NCBI RefSeq assembly: GCF_029855045.1 | Contig: NZ_CP123228.1 | Coordinates: 1,674,001-1,738,000, forward strand | Length of the DNA: 64,000 nt | Direction of reading: 5' to 3' | Source of the DNA: Piscinibacter sp. XHJ-5 | Lineage (GTDB): Bacteria > Pseudomonadota > Gammaproteobacteria > Burkholderiales > Burkholderiaceae_C | Shown: positions 7,139 through 15,539 of the stretch, one piece after another | Numbering within the stretch: position 1 is the first letter of the stretch | Layout: every line of letters begins with the position of its first letter | Notes under the pieces: generated by a model | Told to the model about the DNA's origin: nothing | What the model saw: only the letters and a program-made list of their open reading frames with translations | Databases searched by the model: none | Position numbers and translations under genes: made by a program

Positions 7139-8745
7139 GCAGCGAACTTTCGCCCCGCTGCCTCCACCCACGACAGGTTCAGCAGCGAGCCGGCACAGCT
7201 CAGCAGCGACTTCACGTCGACGGGCTTCGGCAGGAAGGCATTCGCGCCGGCGGCCATCGTCTTCGATTCGACGTCCGGCGTGGCGCTGGCCGACACCGCG
7301 ACGATGGGCGTGGCATGCAGCGCCGGGAACGTGCGCAGGCGCTGGATGACCTCGAGGCCGCCGATGTCGGGCATCACGATGTCGACCAGCACCAGGTCCG
7401 GCTGCATGGCCTGGGCCTGCGCCAGGCCGTCGTAGCCGCCGGCGGCCTGCGCGACATCGAACCCCAGCCGGTCCAGCGCCTCCACCAGCACGGCGCGGTT
7501 CTCCGCCACGTCGTCGACCACCAGCACCTTCTTCTGCGGGCCCCGATAGCCGACGACGACACGCTCGGCCAGCGGCTGGTCCGGCGCGGGACAGCGGATG
7601 ACCGGCACGTCGATCTCGAACCAGAACAGGTTGCCGGCGTGCAGTCGGCTCTTCACGTGGATGTCGCCGCCCATCAGGCGGACGAATTGCCGGCTGATCA
7701 CCAATCCCAGGCCGGTGCCGCCACTGCGGCGGTGCGGCTCGCCGAGCTGCTCGAAGGGCTGGAACAGGCGCGACACCTGCTCCTCGCTCATGCCGATGCC
7801 GGTGTCCTCGACCTCGAAGCGCAGCCGCGACGGCGCACTGAAGCGCACCCGCAGCACCACCTGTCCGCGGTCGGTGAACTTCACCGCGTTGTCCAGCAGG
7901 TTGAGCAGCACCTGGCGCAGCCGCCGCTCGTCGGCACGAATGGCTTCGGGCAGGTCCGCGGCGAGGTCGCAGGTGAACTTCAGCTCGGGCTTCTGCTCCG
8001 CCTTGACTCGGATGATGCTCGCGATGACCTGCAGGAACTTGTCGAGCGCGAAATCGCTCGGGAACATCTCGATCTTGCCGGCTTCGATCTTCGCGACATC
8101 GAGGATGTCGTTGATGAGCGTCAACAGGTGCTCGCCGCTCTGGCGGATCGCCGTGATGCCGAGCTGCTGCCGCTCGCTGAGCGAGCGGTCCCACTGCAGG
8201 ATCTGGGCGAAGCCCAGGATGCCGTTGAGCGGCGTGCGCAGGTCGTGGCTCATGTTGGCGAGAAAGGCGCTCTTCGCCTCGTTGGCGATTTCGGCGCGCT
8301 GCTGGGCCGCCTGCGCTTCGGCATGCGCCTGGCGCAGCGCCTCCTCCGCCTGGCTGCGGCCCATTGCGTAGCGGATGGCGCGGATCAGCAGCGAAGCATC
8401 GACCTGCCCCTTGACCAGGTAGTCCTGCGCCCCGAGCTGCAGTGCCTGCACCGCGATCTCCTCGTCGGTGAGGCCGGACAGCACGACCAGCGTCGGCAGC
8501 TTGACGCCGAGCGCCTGCAGCCGATGCAGGGTGTCGAGTCCGGTGCTCTCGGGCAGGCCGAGGTCGAGCAGCACGACGTCGGCGCTGTGCTCGCGCAACT
8601 GCTCCACGCCGGCGTTCAGATCATCGGCCCAGAGCAGCTCGAAGCGCAGGCCGCGGGCTTCGCCGAGCATCAGCTCGATGAGGCGTGCGTCGGCCGGGTT
8701 GTCTTCGATGAGCAGGACGCGGATCGGCGGCGTTTCCATCGTCAT
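7135..8745 (-). CDS. Soluble hybrid histidine kinase, REC-HisKA-HATPase-REC
   Basis: A 536-residue protein without membrane segments. An N-terminal receiver domain has phosphoacceptor Asp61 (VVLLDLGLP). A short coiled coil (130-160) leads to HisKA with His167 in MSHDLRTPL, then to the ATPase domain with N-box Asn286, DTGIGM (314-319) and GGTGLGL (342-348). A second receiver carries Asp455 (VLVDIVMPD). Such proteins relay phosphate between a partner kinase and downstream regulators. Its start ATG directly abuts the TGA of the upstream Rcp1-like regulator, so the two are translationally coupled and probably work together. Its TAG stop forms the edge of the 179-bp palindrome. The input signal is unknown. 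Confidence 0.9.
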   Translation of the reverse strand: MTMETPPIRVLLIEDNPADARLIELMLGEARGLRFELLWADDLNAGVEQLREHSADVVLLDLGLPESTGLDTLHRLQALGVKLPTLVVLSGLTDEEIAVQALQLGAQDYLVKGQVDASLLIRAIRYAMGRSQAEEALRQAHAEAQAAQQRAEIANEAKSAFLANMSHDLRTPLNGILGFAQILQWDRSLSERQQLGITAIRQSGEHLLTLINDILDVAKIEAGKIEMFPSDFALDKFLQVIASIIRVKAEQKPELKFTCDLAADLPEAIRADERRLRQVLLNLLDNAVKFTDRGQVVLRVRFSAPSRLRFEVEDTGIGMSEEQVSRLFQPFEQLGEPHRRSGGTGLGLVISRQFVRLMGGDIHVKSRLHAGNLFWFEIDVPVIRCPAPDQPLAERVVVGYRGPQKKVLVVDDVAENRAVLVEALDRLGFDVAQAAGGYDGLAQAQAMQPDLVLVDIVMPDIGGLEVIQRLRTFPALHATPIVAVSASATPDVESKTMAAGANAFLPKPVDVKSLLSCAGSLLNLSWVEAAGRKFAA

Positions 8746-9201
8746 TCAGCTTCCCGGATGCGGAGGCAGCGTGACGATCGTCAGCCAGAATTGTTCGATG
8801 GCCTGAACGATGCGGGTGAACTGCTCGAAGTCGACCGGCTTGGTGACGTAGCAATTGCAGTTCAGGTTGTAGGCGCGGACGACGTCTTCCTCGGCCTGCG
8901 AGGTGGTCAGGATGACGACGGGAATGGCCTTCAGCAGCGGGTCGGCCTTCATCGACGCTAGCACTTCGCGGCCGTCCTTCTTGGGCAGGTTGAGATCGAG
9001 AAGGACGAGATCAGGCCGCGGCGCGGCCTCGTACGGCGCCTTCTGGCGCAGGAAGTCGAGCGCCGCGACGCCATCGGCGACGACATGGATCTCGTTCCAG
9101 ACCTTGCCCCCTTTCAATGCCTCGCGCGTGAGCCGCACGTCGCCGGGGTTGTCCTCGACCATCAAGATCTCAATCGGCCTGAACGTTCTTTGCCCTGTCA
9201 T
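8746..9201 (-). CDS. Single-domain response regulator, Rcp1-like
   Basis: A 151-residue stand-alone receiver domain. The acidic pair is in LMVEDNPGD, the phosphoacceptor is Asp69 in [13 protein letters not shown], and TTS and VTKPVD supply the conserved Thr/Ser and Lys. The NLPKKDG and [17 protein letters not shown] segments are typical of the Rcp1 family, first known as partners of cyanobacterial phytochromes and common beside phytochrome-like kinases. There is no output domain, so it should act as a phosphate shuttle or through protein contacts. It is followed without any gap by the REC-HK-REC gene. No phytochrome is encoded in the window, so the photoreceptor link is only a family association. 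Confidence 0.9.
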   Translation of the reverse strand: MTGQRTFRPIEILMVEDNPGDVRLTREALKGGKVWNEIHVVADGVAALDFLRQKAPYEAAPRPDLVLLDLNLPKKDGREVLASMKADPLLKAIPVVILTTSQAEEDVVRAYNLNCNCYVTKPVDFEQFTRIVQAIEQFWLTIVTLPPHPGS

Positions 9202-9341
9202 CAGGGACTCCTCGTCGCCTTGGAGCAGGCTCGTTCACTATAGACCTGCGCCTCCCCAGGCGGGTCGGGTCCTACCCTGGGAGACCTCGATCATGGAAGC
9301 CCTTTCCCGGATGGCCGCCGCTCATGGCCGGGTCGGGTCGC

Positions 9342-11612
9342 CTACGAGTGCGTGTCCTTCTCGCGGTAGCGCTCGATGAGCTCGAGGATGGCGCGCGACT
9401 CGAATCGGCTGGCGAGCCTCTGCAGGCGGTCGGCGAAGGGCGTGTACCGCGCGTCCCTGGCCCGCAGCTGCTGGGCGTGCTCGCGAATGGTTCGCATGTT
9501 GCCGATGCGGGCGAGCCGGTACAGCTCCTCGAGCTCGTCGGCCGGCGGCGGCACCATGGCTACATCGTCTTCCGCCGCACCCGTGGCGGCCGGCACGGCC
9601 GCGGCCGCATGTCGCCAGCTGAGCTTGAGCAGGCGCCCGATGTGCCGCAGGAGTTCCGCGAAATCGATCGGCTTCACCACAAAGCCATCGGCGCCCGCGT
9701 CGATGCTGCGCTCGCGCTCGCGGTCGGCGGCGCCGGCCGACAGCATGACGACGGGCAGCCGTGCGTGCTCGGCGCTGCGACGCAATCGCCTGACGGCCTG
9801 CAGCCCGTCGAGCACCGGCATCAGGATGTCCATCAGCACGAGGTCCGGCGCCTCGGCCCGCACCGACTTCAGCGCGGCTTCGCCGTTGTCCGCATCCACG
9901 ACCTCGAAGCCCAGCGACCGCAGCAGGTCCGCCACCACCGCGCGGTTGCCGGCGACGTCGTCGACCACGAGCACCTTCTTGCGCGGTCCCTCGTAGCCCG
10001 TGATCCGGGGCGCGGGTGCGGCCGGTTGCGGCGCCGCCTCGGCCGACGGCAGGTCCACATCGAACCAGAAGCGGCTGCCACGGCCCGGCTCGGACTCGAC
10101 CTGGATCTCGCTGCCCATGCGTCGCACCAGCTGCCGCGTGATCGCCAGGCCGAGGCCGGCGCCGCCGAATCGGCGCTGCGCCTCGCCGGCCTGCTCGAAG
10201 GGCTGGAAGATGTTCTCGAACTGATCGGCGGCAATGCCCACGCCGGTGTCTTCGACGGAGAAGCGAAGCCGCGCATGCGGCCCGCCGTGCTCGACGGGCG
10301 CCACCTGCAACGCGACGCCGCCGCGGTCGGTGAACTTCACCGCGTTGTCGAGCAGGTTCAACAACACCTGGCGCAGACGCTTGTCGTCGACACGCACTGC
10401 CGGTGGCAGGCCGGGATCGGCATCCAGCGTGAACAGAAGCCCCTTCTGCTCCGCCTTGATCGAGATGGTGTCGGCAATGCCGCGCAGGAATGCCGGCAGG
10501 TCGATCAGGTCGCTGAACAGCTCGAGCTTGCCGGCCTCGATGCGCGAAAGGTCGAGGATGTCGTTGATCAGCATGAGCAGGTGCTCGCCGCTTTGCTGGA
10601 TGGTCGACAGACCGACCGCACCGCGCTCGCTCAGGCTCTTGTCGTGCTGCAGGATCTGCGCATAGCCGAGGATGGCATTGAGGGGCGTGCGCAGCTCGTG
10701 GCTCATGCTGGCGAGAAAGGCGCTCTTGGCCTTGTTGGCGACTTCGGCGCGCTCCTTGGCGACCACCAGCTCGGCGGTGCGCTCGCGGATGCGGTCCTCG
10801 AGGTGCTCGCGGTGGCGCTTGAGCTCGTCCTCGACCGCGATGCGTCGCCGGATGTCGTCGCTCAGCTGGCGGTTCTTGGACTCCAGCTCGTCGAACAGCG
10901 CCTGCAATGACTGGCGCGTGCGCTCGAGGCCCGCCCCCAGGCTGCCCAGCTCGTCGTCGCGCCGCCAGTGGAAGGGCGCATCGAGCTCGCGCCGCGCGAG
11001 GCGGTCGGAGTCGACCATCAATCGCTTGATCGGCGCCACCAGTCGCACATTGAGAAGGCCCACGATGAGCAGCACGCTCAGCACGAGCTGCCCGGCGACG
11101 GTGAGCATCAGGATGTTGCGCGACTTCGCCATCTCGGCGTCGAACGGCCCGCTGTCGATCTCGACCGTCACGTCGCCGATCAAGGCGCCTTCGCGCAGCA
11201 CCGTGCGCTTCAGCGTGTATTGCTGTCCGCGCCGGCGTTCGGGGTGCTCGCCCCACAGGAAGATGCCGTAGCGCTCGTCGCGCACGGCCACCTTGACGAT
11301 GCGCTCATCGCCCAACACCGAGTCGACCAGCGGACGCGCGGCTTCGGGTGTGACGTTCCACAGCGCGTTCTCGACGCCGAGCGAGAGGATGTCGGCGATG
11401 CGCGCGTGGTCGGCGGCCAGTCGTGCGTCGGTGGCCTTCTTCTCGTAGTGGAGCATCAGCAGGCTGCCCACCGTGGCCGGAATCAGCAGGCCGATCACCA
11501 CGGCGAGCACGATGGACAGGCGCAGCTTCAGACGCACGGGGACCGACTCCGGGTGGGGCGGTCCGGCTCCCTGGGCGGTCCGCGCTTCGAGGGTTTGCAG
11601 CAATGATGGCAT
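9342..11612 (-). CDS. Membrane-bound hybrid histidine kinase with periplasmic sensor and receiver domain
   Basis: The 756-residue protein is read from ATG 11612; longer in-frame extensions lie antisense to the next gene's kinase domain and are low in plausibility. TM1 (about 31-55) and TM2 (about 166-190) flank a periplasmic domain of about 110 residues. A HAMP-like region and coiled coil (190-290) lead to HisKA with His305 ([10 protein letters not shown]), a HATPase domain (DTGVGI, GGAGLGL) and a receiver domain ([12 protein letters not shown]). The last roughly 80 residues form a helical segment ([20 protein letters not shown]) seen at the C-termini of some hybrid kinases; it lacks a clear Hpt phospho-histidine motif. 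The gene lies 52 nt downstream of the RR-kinase gene in the same direction, so it probably belongs to one signalling operon. The ligand is unknown. Confidence 0.88.
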   Translation of the reverse strand: MPSLLQTLEARTAQGAGPPHPESVPVRLKLRLSIVLAVVIGLLIPATVGSLLMLHYEKKATDARLAADHARIADILSLGVENALWNVTPEAARPLVDSVLGDERIVKVAVRDERYGIFLWGEHPERRRGQQYTLKRTVLREGALIGDVTVEIDSGPFDAEMAKSRNILMLTVAGQLVLSVLLIVGLLNVRLVAPIKRLMVDSDRLARRELDAPFHWRRDDELGSLGAGLERTRQSLQALFDELESKNRQLSDDIRRRIAVEDELKRHREHLEDRIRERTAELVVAKERAEVANKAKSAFLASMSHELRTPLNAILGYAQILQHDKSLSERGAVGLSTIQQSGEHLLMLINDILDLSRIEAGKLELFSDLIDLPAFLRGIADTISIKAEQKGLLFTLDADPGLPPAVRVDDKRLRQVLLNLLDNAVKFTDRGGVALQVAPVEHGGPHARLRFSVEDTGVGIAADQFENIFQPFEQAGEAQRRFGGAGLGLAITRQLVRRMGSEIQVESEPGRGSRFWFDVDLPSAEAAPQPAAPAPRITGYEGPRKKVLVVDDVAGNRAVVADLLRSLGFEVVDADNGEAALKSVRAEAPDLVLMDILMPVLDGLQAVRRLRRSAEHARLPVVMLSAGAADRERERSIDAGADGFVVKPIDFAELLRHIGRLLKLSWRHAAAAVPAATGAAEDDVAMVPPPADELEELYRLARIGNMRTIREHAQQLRARDARYTPFADRLQRLASRFESRAILELIERYREKDTHS

Positions 11613-11664
11613 GTGCCGTCTGCGCACCGGCCTCTCGTCAACCCTCGGGGCTGGTGGCCACGCG

Positions 11665-12795
11665 CTATGCGCGAGGCATCGTGAATGTGAAGGTGGAGCC
11701 CTCACCCGGCTGCGACTCCACCGAGATCGTGCCGCCATGGCGCTCGACGATCTTCTTGCAGATGGCCAGACCGATTCCCGTGCCGGGGTACTCGTCTCGG
11801 CCGTGCAGGCGCTGGAAGAGCACGAAGATGCGCTCGTGGTACTCGGGTGCGATGCCGATCCCGTTGTCGCGCACCGTGAAGCGCCAGTGTGCGCCCTCCG
11901 CCGCGGCCTCGATGCGGACCTGCACCGGCTGCGCGCCATGGAACTTCAGCGCATTGCCGATCAGGTTCTGGAACAGCTGCAGCAGCTGCGTCGAATCGCC
12001 CATGACCGTCGGCAGCGGCCCGTGCGTCACCTGCGCTCCGCGCTCGGCGACCGCGATCCGCAGGTTGGCCAGCGCGGTGTCGACGACCTTGGCGGAGTCG
12101 GTCGCTTCGAAGGGACGTGCCTTGGTTCCCACGCGCGAGTAGGCCAGCAGGTCGTTGATCAAGGCTTGCATGCGCTTGGCGCCGTCGACCGCGTAGCCGA
12201 TGAACTCGTCGGCGTCGGCATCGAGCTGACCCTTGTAGCGCTGCGCCACCAGCTGCAGGTAGCTCGCGACCATGCGCAGCGGCTCCTGCATGTCGTGCGA
12301 GGCCACGTAGGCAAGCTGCTCGAGCTCGGTGTTGGAGCGCACCAGCGCGGCCTGCGTCTCCTCGCGAATCGCGATCTCACGCTGCAGCTGGGCGTTCTGC
12401 TGCGCCAGCTGCCTGCGCAGCCCGTACAGCGTGAGATGGGTGTCGATGCGTGCCAGCACCTCGGCACCGTTGAGCGGCTTGGTGACGTAGTCGACCGCGC
12501 CGACCGAGAAGCCGGTCAGCTTGTCGGCGGTGTCGGCGAGCGCGGTCATGAAGATGACCGGGATGTCGCGCGTGAGCTCGCTGGCCTTGAGCCGCCGGCA
12601 GGTCTCGAAGCCGTCGACGCCAGGCATCATCACGTCGAGCAGGATGAGATCGGGGCGCACGAACTCGGCGCGCTCGATGCCTTCCTCGCCCCCCTGGGCC
12701 ACCACCGCGACGTAGCCCTGGCGCTCGAGGTGGCTGGTCAGCACCCCCAGGTTGGCCGGCATGTCGTCGACGATCAGGATGGTCTCCGCGCTCAT
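11665..12795 (-). CDS. Response-regulator/histidine-kinase fusion (REC-HisKA-HATPase), phytochrome-like kinase core
   Basis: The 376 residues hold a receiver with Asp54 ([10 protein letters not shown]), a coiled coil (125-160) and a kinase core with His167 in the variant H-box SHDMQEPLR. That H-box is typical of kinases related to phytochrome-class cores. The ATPase domain shows [15 protein letters not shown] and GTGIGLAI. There is no membrane segment. The arrangement suggests that phosphorylation of the N-terminal receiver controls kinase activity. It is the first gene of the four-gene minus-strand signalling cluster, and its upstream 260-nt region (12796-13055) is shared with the divergent BON lipoprotein gene. 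Partners are probably the downstream hybrid kinases. Confidence 0.88.
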   Translation of the reverse strand: MSAETILIVDDMPANLGVLTSHLERQGYVAVVAQGGEEGIERAEFVRPDLILLDVMMPGVDGFETCRRLKASELTRDIPVIFMTALADTADKLTGFSVGAVDYVTKPLNGAEVLARIDTHLTLYGLRRQLAQQNAQLQREIAIREETQAALVRSNTELEQLAYVASHDMQEPLRMVASYLQLVAQRYKGQLDADADEFIGYAVDGAKRMQALINDLLAYSRVGTKARPFEATDSAKVVDTALANLRIAVAERGAQVTHGPLPTVMGDSTQLLQLFQNLIGNALKFHGAQPVQVRIEAAAEGAHWRFTVRDNGIGIAPEYHERIFVLFQRLHGRDEYPGTGIGLAICKKIVERHGGTISVESQPGEGSTFTFTMPRA

Positions 12796-12864
12796 GGATG
12801 CTCCATGCCATCGGTGCGCGCCAGTCTATGTCAAGGGTTCGCACGTAACCAGTATCTGCAAACG

Positions 12865-12883
12865 CGACGCCAGCGTGGCGTCG
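12865..12883. repeat. Perfect 8-bp inverted repeat in a divergent intergenic region
   Basis: CGACGCCA-GCG-TGGCGTCG is a perfect 8-bp palindrome with a 3-nt centre. It lies 70 nt upstream of the minus-strand kinase start and about 170 nt upstream of the BON lipoprotein. There is no T-run, so an operator is more likely than a terminator, but this is inference. The rest of the 260-nt gap shows nothing I can name. Confidence 0.45.
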
Positions 12884-13055
12884 GCCGCCGACGCGATCTC
12901 GTCCGACACGCGGATGCGACATCGGCCGGGTGCCGTCGCCCGCCCGGGCTCCTAAGGTTGTCGAGGTCTGAGGAAGACGCCGACGGTGTTGGCTTGCCTG
13001 GCCGTCGGGCCACCCGCGTCGCCGTTCGCGGCGCGCTTGTTCAAGGAGAGAGAAG

Positions 13056-13550
13056 ATGATGAAGCAAACGATGACGATGACCGCCGTGAGCGTGATGCTG
13101 GCCTCGTTGGCGCTGGCCGGGTGCGGCCGCCGCGACGACGCGCACGTCGCGCAGAACGACACCGCCGTCGTGCAGGGTCGGCCGAGCGCGGCCGAGCAGG
13201 CCGAGCAGAGTGCCCGCAACGCCGGCGACGCGACTGCCCAGGCGGCGCGCGACGCGGCTGAGGCCACGCGCCAGGCCGCTGCCGAAGCCAAGGACGCCAC
13301 CAAGGGTGCCGCCGACCAGGCGAGCAACAAGGTCGCCGACGCGCTGATCACCACCTCGGTCAACGCCGAGCTGGCCAAGGACCCGAAGCTCAGCTCGCTG
13401 CGCATCAACGTCGACACCGAGGGCGGACGTGTCGCGCTGCGTGGCTCGGCGCCCGACATGGCATCCAAGGAACGTGCCGCGCAGCTCGCGAGCGCCGTCA
13501 AGGGCGTGGTGAGCGTCGACAACCAGCTGACGGTCGAAAAACAAGGCTGA
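13056..13550 (+). CDS. BON-domain lipoprotein
   Basis: A 164-residue envelope lipoprotein. The signal sequence ends in a lipobox (LAGC, residues 20-23), so Cys23 should be lipidated. Residues 45-100 form a repetitive Ala-rich helical or coiled-coil linker (AAEAKDATKGAADQ). The C-terminal 65 residues form one BON domain (VNAELAKDPKLSSLRINVDT, then GRVALRGSAP and VKGVVSVDNQLTV). BON domains occur in OsmY-like and secretin-associated proteins and are thought to bind phospholipid. The start is preceded by a strong AAGGAGAG. The gene is monocistronic, with a hairpin terminator 24 nt after the stop. The exact role is unknown. Confidence 0.88.
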   Translation: MMKQTMTMTAVSVMLASLALAGCGRRDDAHVAQNDTAVVQGRPSAAEQAEQSARNAGDATAQAARDAAEATRQAAAEAKDATKGAADQASNKVADALITTSVNAELAKDPKLSSLRINVDTEGGRVALRGSAPDMASKERAAQLASAVKGVVSVDNQLTVEKQG

Positions 13551-13573
13551 CGGCGCACCTCCCCCCACGATGA

Positions 13574-13599
13574 AAGAGCCGGCCCCAGGGCCGGCTCTT
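13574..13599 (+). terminator. Hairpin terminator after the BON lipoprotein gene
   Basis: The 12-bp arms AAGAGCCGGCCC (13574-13585) and GGGCCGGCTCTT (13588-13599) pair perfectly around CA, preceded by GATGAA. No long T-run follows, only TTG, but the stem is very stable and lies 24 nt after the stop codon. Confidence 0.75.
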
Positions 13600-13637
13600 G
13601 CGTTGTAACCTTGCGGCCCCGCCAGACGGAGCCCCCC

Positions 13638-15521
13638 GTGTTCAGTGCGTTCGAGAAACTGGTGCATCCCTATCCGGATGCCGCTCCCGCGCCGCCGCCG
13701 CGCGGCTTCTTTCCGTTCCTGTGGGCCTGCACCGAGGGCCTGCGCGGCTACCTGCTCGCGATGACGCTGTGCACCGCCCTGATCGGTGCATTCGAGGCGT
13801 TGCTCTTCGGCATGCTCGGGCACATCGTCGACTGGCTCGGGCGCGTGCAGCCCGCGCGACTGTGGACCGACGAGGGCGGGACGCTCATGCTGCTGGTGGC
13901 GGTGCTCGTCGGCAGCACCCTGCTGGTGGCGCTGCAGTCGACGCTGAAACAGCAGGCCCTCGCCGGCAACTTCCCGATGCGGCTGCGCTGGAATTTCCAC
14001 AGGCTGCTGCTGTCGCAGAGCCTGGGCTTCTACCAGGACGAATTCGCCGGGCGCATCGCCACCAAGGTCATGCAGACCGCGCTGGCCGTGCGCGAGACCT
14101 GGATGATCGTCGCCGAGCTGCTGGTCTTCGTGATCATCTACTTCGTCACGCTGCTGGCGGTGCTGGGCAACTTCGACGCCTGGATGCTCCTTCCCTTCGT
14201 CGGCTGGCTCGCGCTGTACGTCGCGGCGCTCTGGTTCTTCGTGCCCCGGCTCGGACGCGTCGCCCAGCAGCAAGCCGATGCGCGCTCGCTGATGACCGGC
14301 CGCATCACCGACGCCTACACCAACATCGCCACCGTCAAGCTGTTCTCTCACGCCGGGCGCGAGGCCGGTTACGCGCGCGGCGCGATGCAGGAGTTCCTGA
14401 CGACGGTGCACGCACAGATGCGCATGGTGACGGGCTTCGAGATCGTCAACCACGCGCTGTCGATGGGGCTGATCCTGTCGACGGCCGGCCTGGCGCTGTG
14501 GCTGTGGACGCGGGGCCAGGCGGGCGTCGGCGCGGTCGCGGCGGCCACCGCGATGGCGCTGCGCCTGAACGGCATCTCGCATTGGGTGATGTGGGAAATG
14601 GCCTCGCTGTTCGAGCACATCGGCACCGTGCAGGACGGCATCAACACGCTGTCGCGCAGCCTGCACGTCACCGACATCCCGGGCGCGAAGCCGCTCACCG
14701 TGCGCCGCGGAGAGATACGCTTCGAACGAGTGAGCTTCTCGTACGGCGGCGAGCGCAGCGTCATCGACGACCTGTCGCTGGCGATCCGACCCGGGGAGAA
14801 GATCGGACTGGTGGGTCCGTCGGGCGCGGGCAAGTCGACAGTGGTCAACCTGCTGCTGCGCTTCTACGACGTGCAAGGCGGCCGCGTGCTGATCGACGGC
14901 CAGGACGTCTCGCAAGTCACGCAGGACAGTCTGCGCGCCCAGGTCGGCATGGTCACGCAGGACACCTCGCTGCTGCATCGCTCGGTGCGTGAGAACCTGC
15001 TCTACGGCCGCCCCGATGCCACCGAGGCCCAGATGGCTGCCGCGGCGCGGCGTGCCGAGGCGCACGAGTTCATCGAAGGGCTGGCCGATCCGAAAGGGCG
15101 CCGCGGCTACGACGCGCATGTCGGCGAGAGGGGCGTCAAGCTCTCGGGCGGGCAGCGCCAGCGCATCGCGATCGCGCGGGTGATGCTCAAGGACGCGCCC
15201 ATCCTGGTGCTCGACGAAGCGACGAGCGCGCTCGATTCGGAGGTCGAGGCGGCCATCCAGGAGAGCCTGTATCGGCTGATGGAGGGCAAGACGGTGGTGG
15301 CGATCGCACACCGGCTGTCGACGATTGCCGCGATGGACCGCCTGATCGTGATGGACAAGGGCCGCATCGTCGAGGAAGGCGACCATCGCACATTGCTGGC
15401 CCGCCGAGGACTCTACGCGCGGCTGTGGGCGCATCAGAGCGGTGGCTTTCTCGGCGAGCAGGCCGATGACGACGATGAGCTCGATGCGGGCGGGACCCGG
15501 GTGCCGCAGCTGCTGCACTGA
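13638..15521 (+). CDS. ABC exporter half-transporter (TMD-NBD fusion)
   Basis: A 627-residue type I ABC exporter subunit with an N-terminal six-helix membrane domain (about 30-330; TM segments include YLLAMTLCTALIGAFEALLF and TLMLLVAVLVGSTLLVALQS) and a C-terminal ATPase. The nucleotide-binding domain shows Walker A GPSGAGKST, Q-loop VTQDTSL, signature LSGGQRQR, Walker [13 protein letters not shown] and the switch histidine in AHRLST. It would function as a homodimer in the inner membrane. The substrate is unknown; the family spans lipid, peptide and drug exporters. I prefer GTG 13638, preceded by GGAG, over TTG 13611. It is followed after 18 nt by a hybrid histidine kinase on the same strand, which may sense a related condition. 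Confidence 0.88.
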   Translation: MFSAFEKLVHPYPDAAPAPPPRGFFPFLWACTEGLRGYLLAMTLCTALIGAFEALLFGMLGHIVDWLGRVQPARLWTDEGGTLMLLVAVLVGSTLLVALQSTLKQQALAGNFPMRLRWNFHRLLLSQSLGFYQDEFAGRIATKVMQTALAVRETWMIVAELLVFVIIYFVTLLAVLGNFDAWMLLPFVGWLALYVAALWFFVPRLGRVAQQQADARSLMTGRITDAYTNIATVKLFSHAGREAGYARGAMQEFLTTVHAQMRMVTGFEIVNHALSMGLILSTAGLALWLWTRGQAGVGAVAAATAMALRLNGISHWVMWEMASLFEHIGTVQDGINTLSRSLHVTDIPGAKPLTVRRGEIRFERVSFSYGGERSVIDDLSLAIRPGEKIGLVGPSGAGKSTVVNLLLRFYDVQGGRVLIDGQDVSQVTQDSLRAQVGMVTQDTSLLHRSVRENLLYGRPDATEAQMAAAARRAEAHEFIEGLADPKGRRGYDAHVGERGVKLSGGQRQRIAIARVMLKDAPILVLDEATSALDSEVEAAIQESLYRLMEGKTVVAIAHRLSTIAAMDRLIVMDKGRIVEEGDHRTLLARRGLYARLWAHQSGGFLGEQADDDDELDAGGTRVPQLLH

Positions 15522-15539
15522 ACCTACACTGAACGGCGT

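Noticed and set aside
9342..9600. Hpt domain at the end of the membrane hybrid kinase
   Set aside because: No HxxKG-type phosphotransfer motif is visible.
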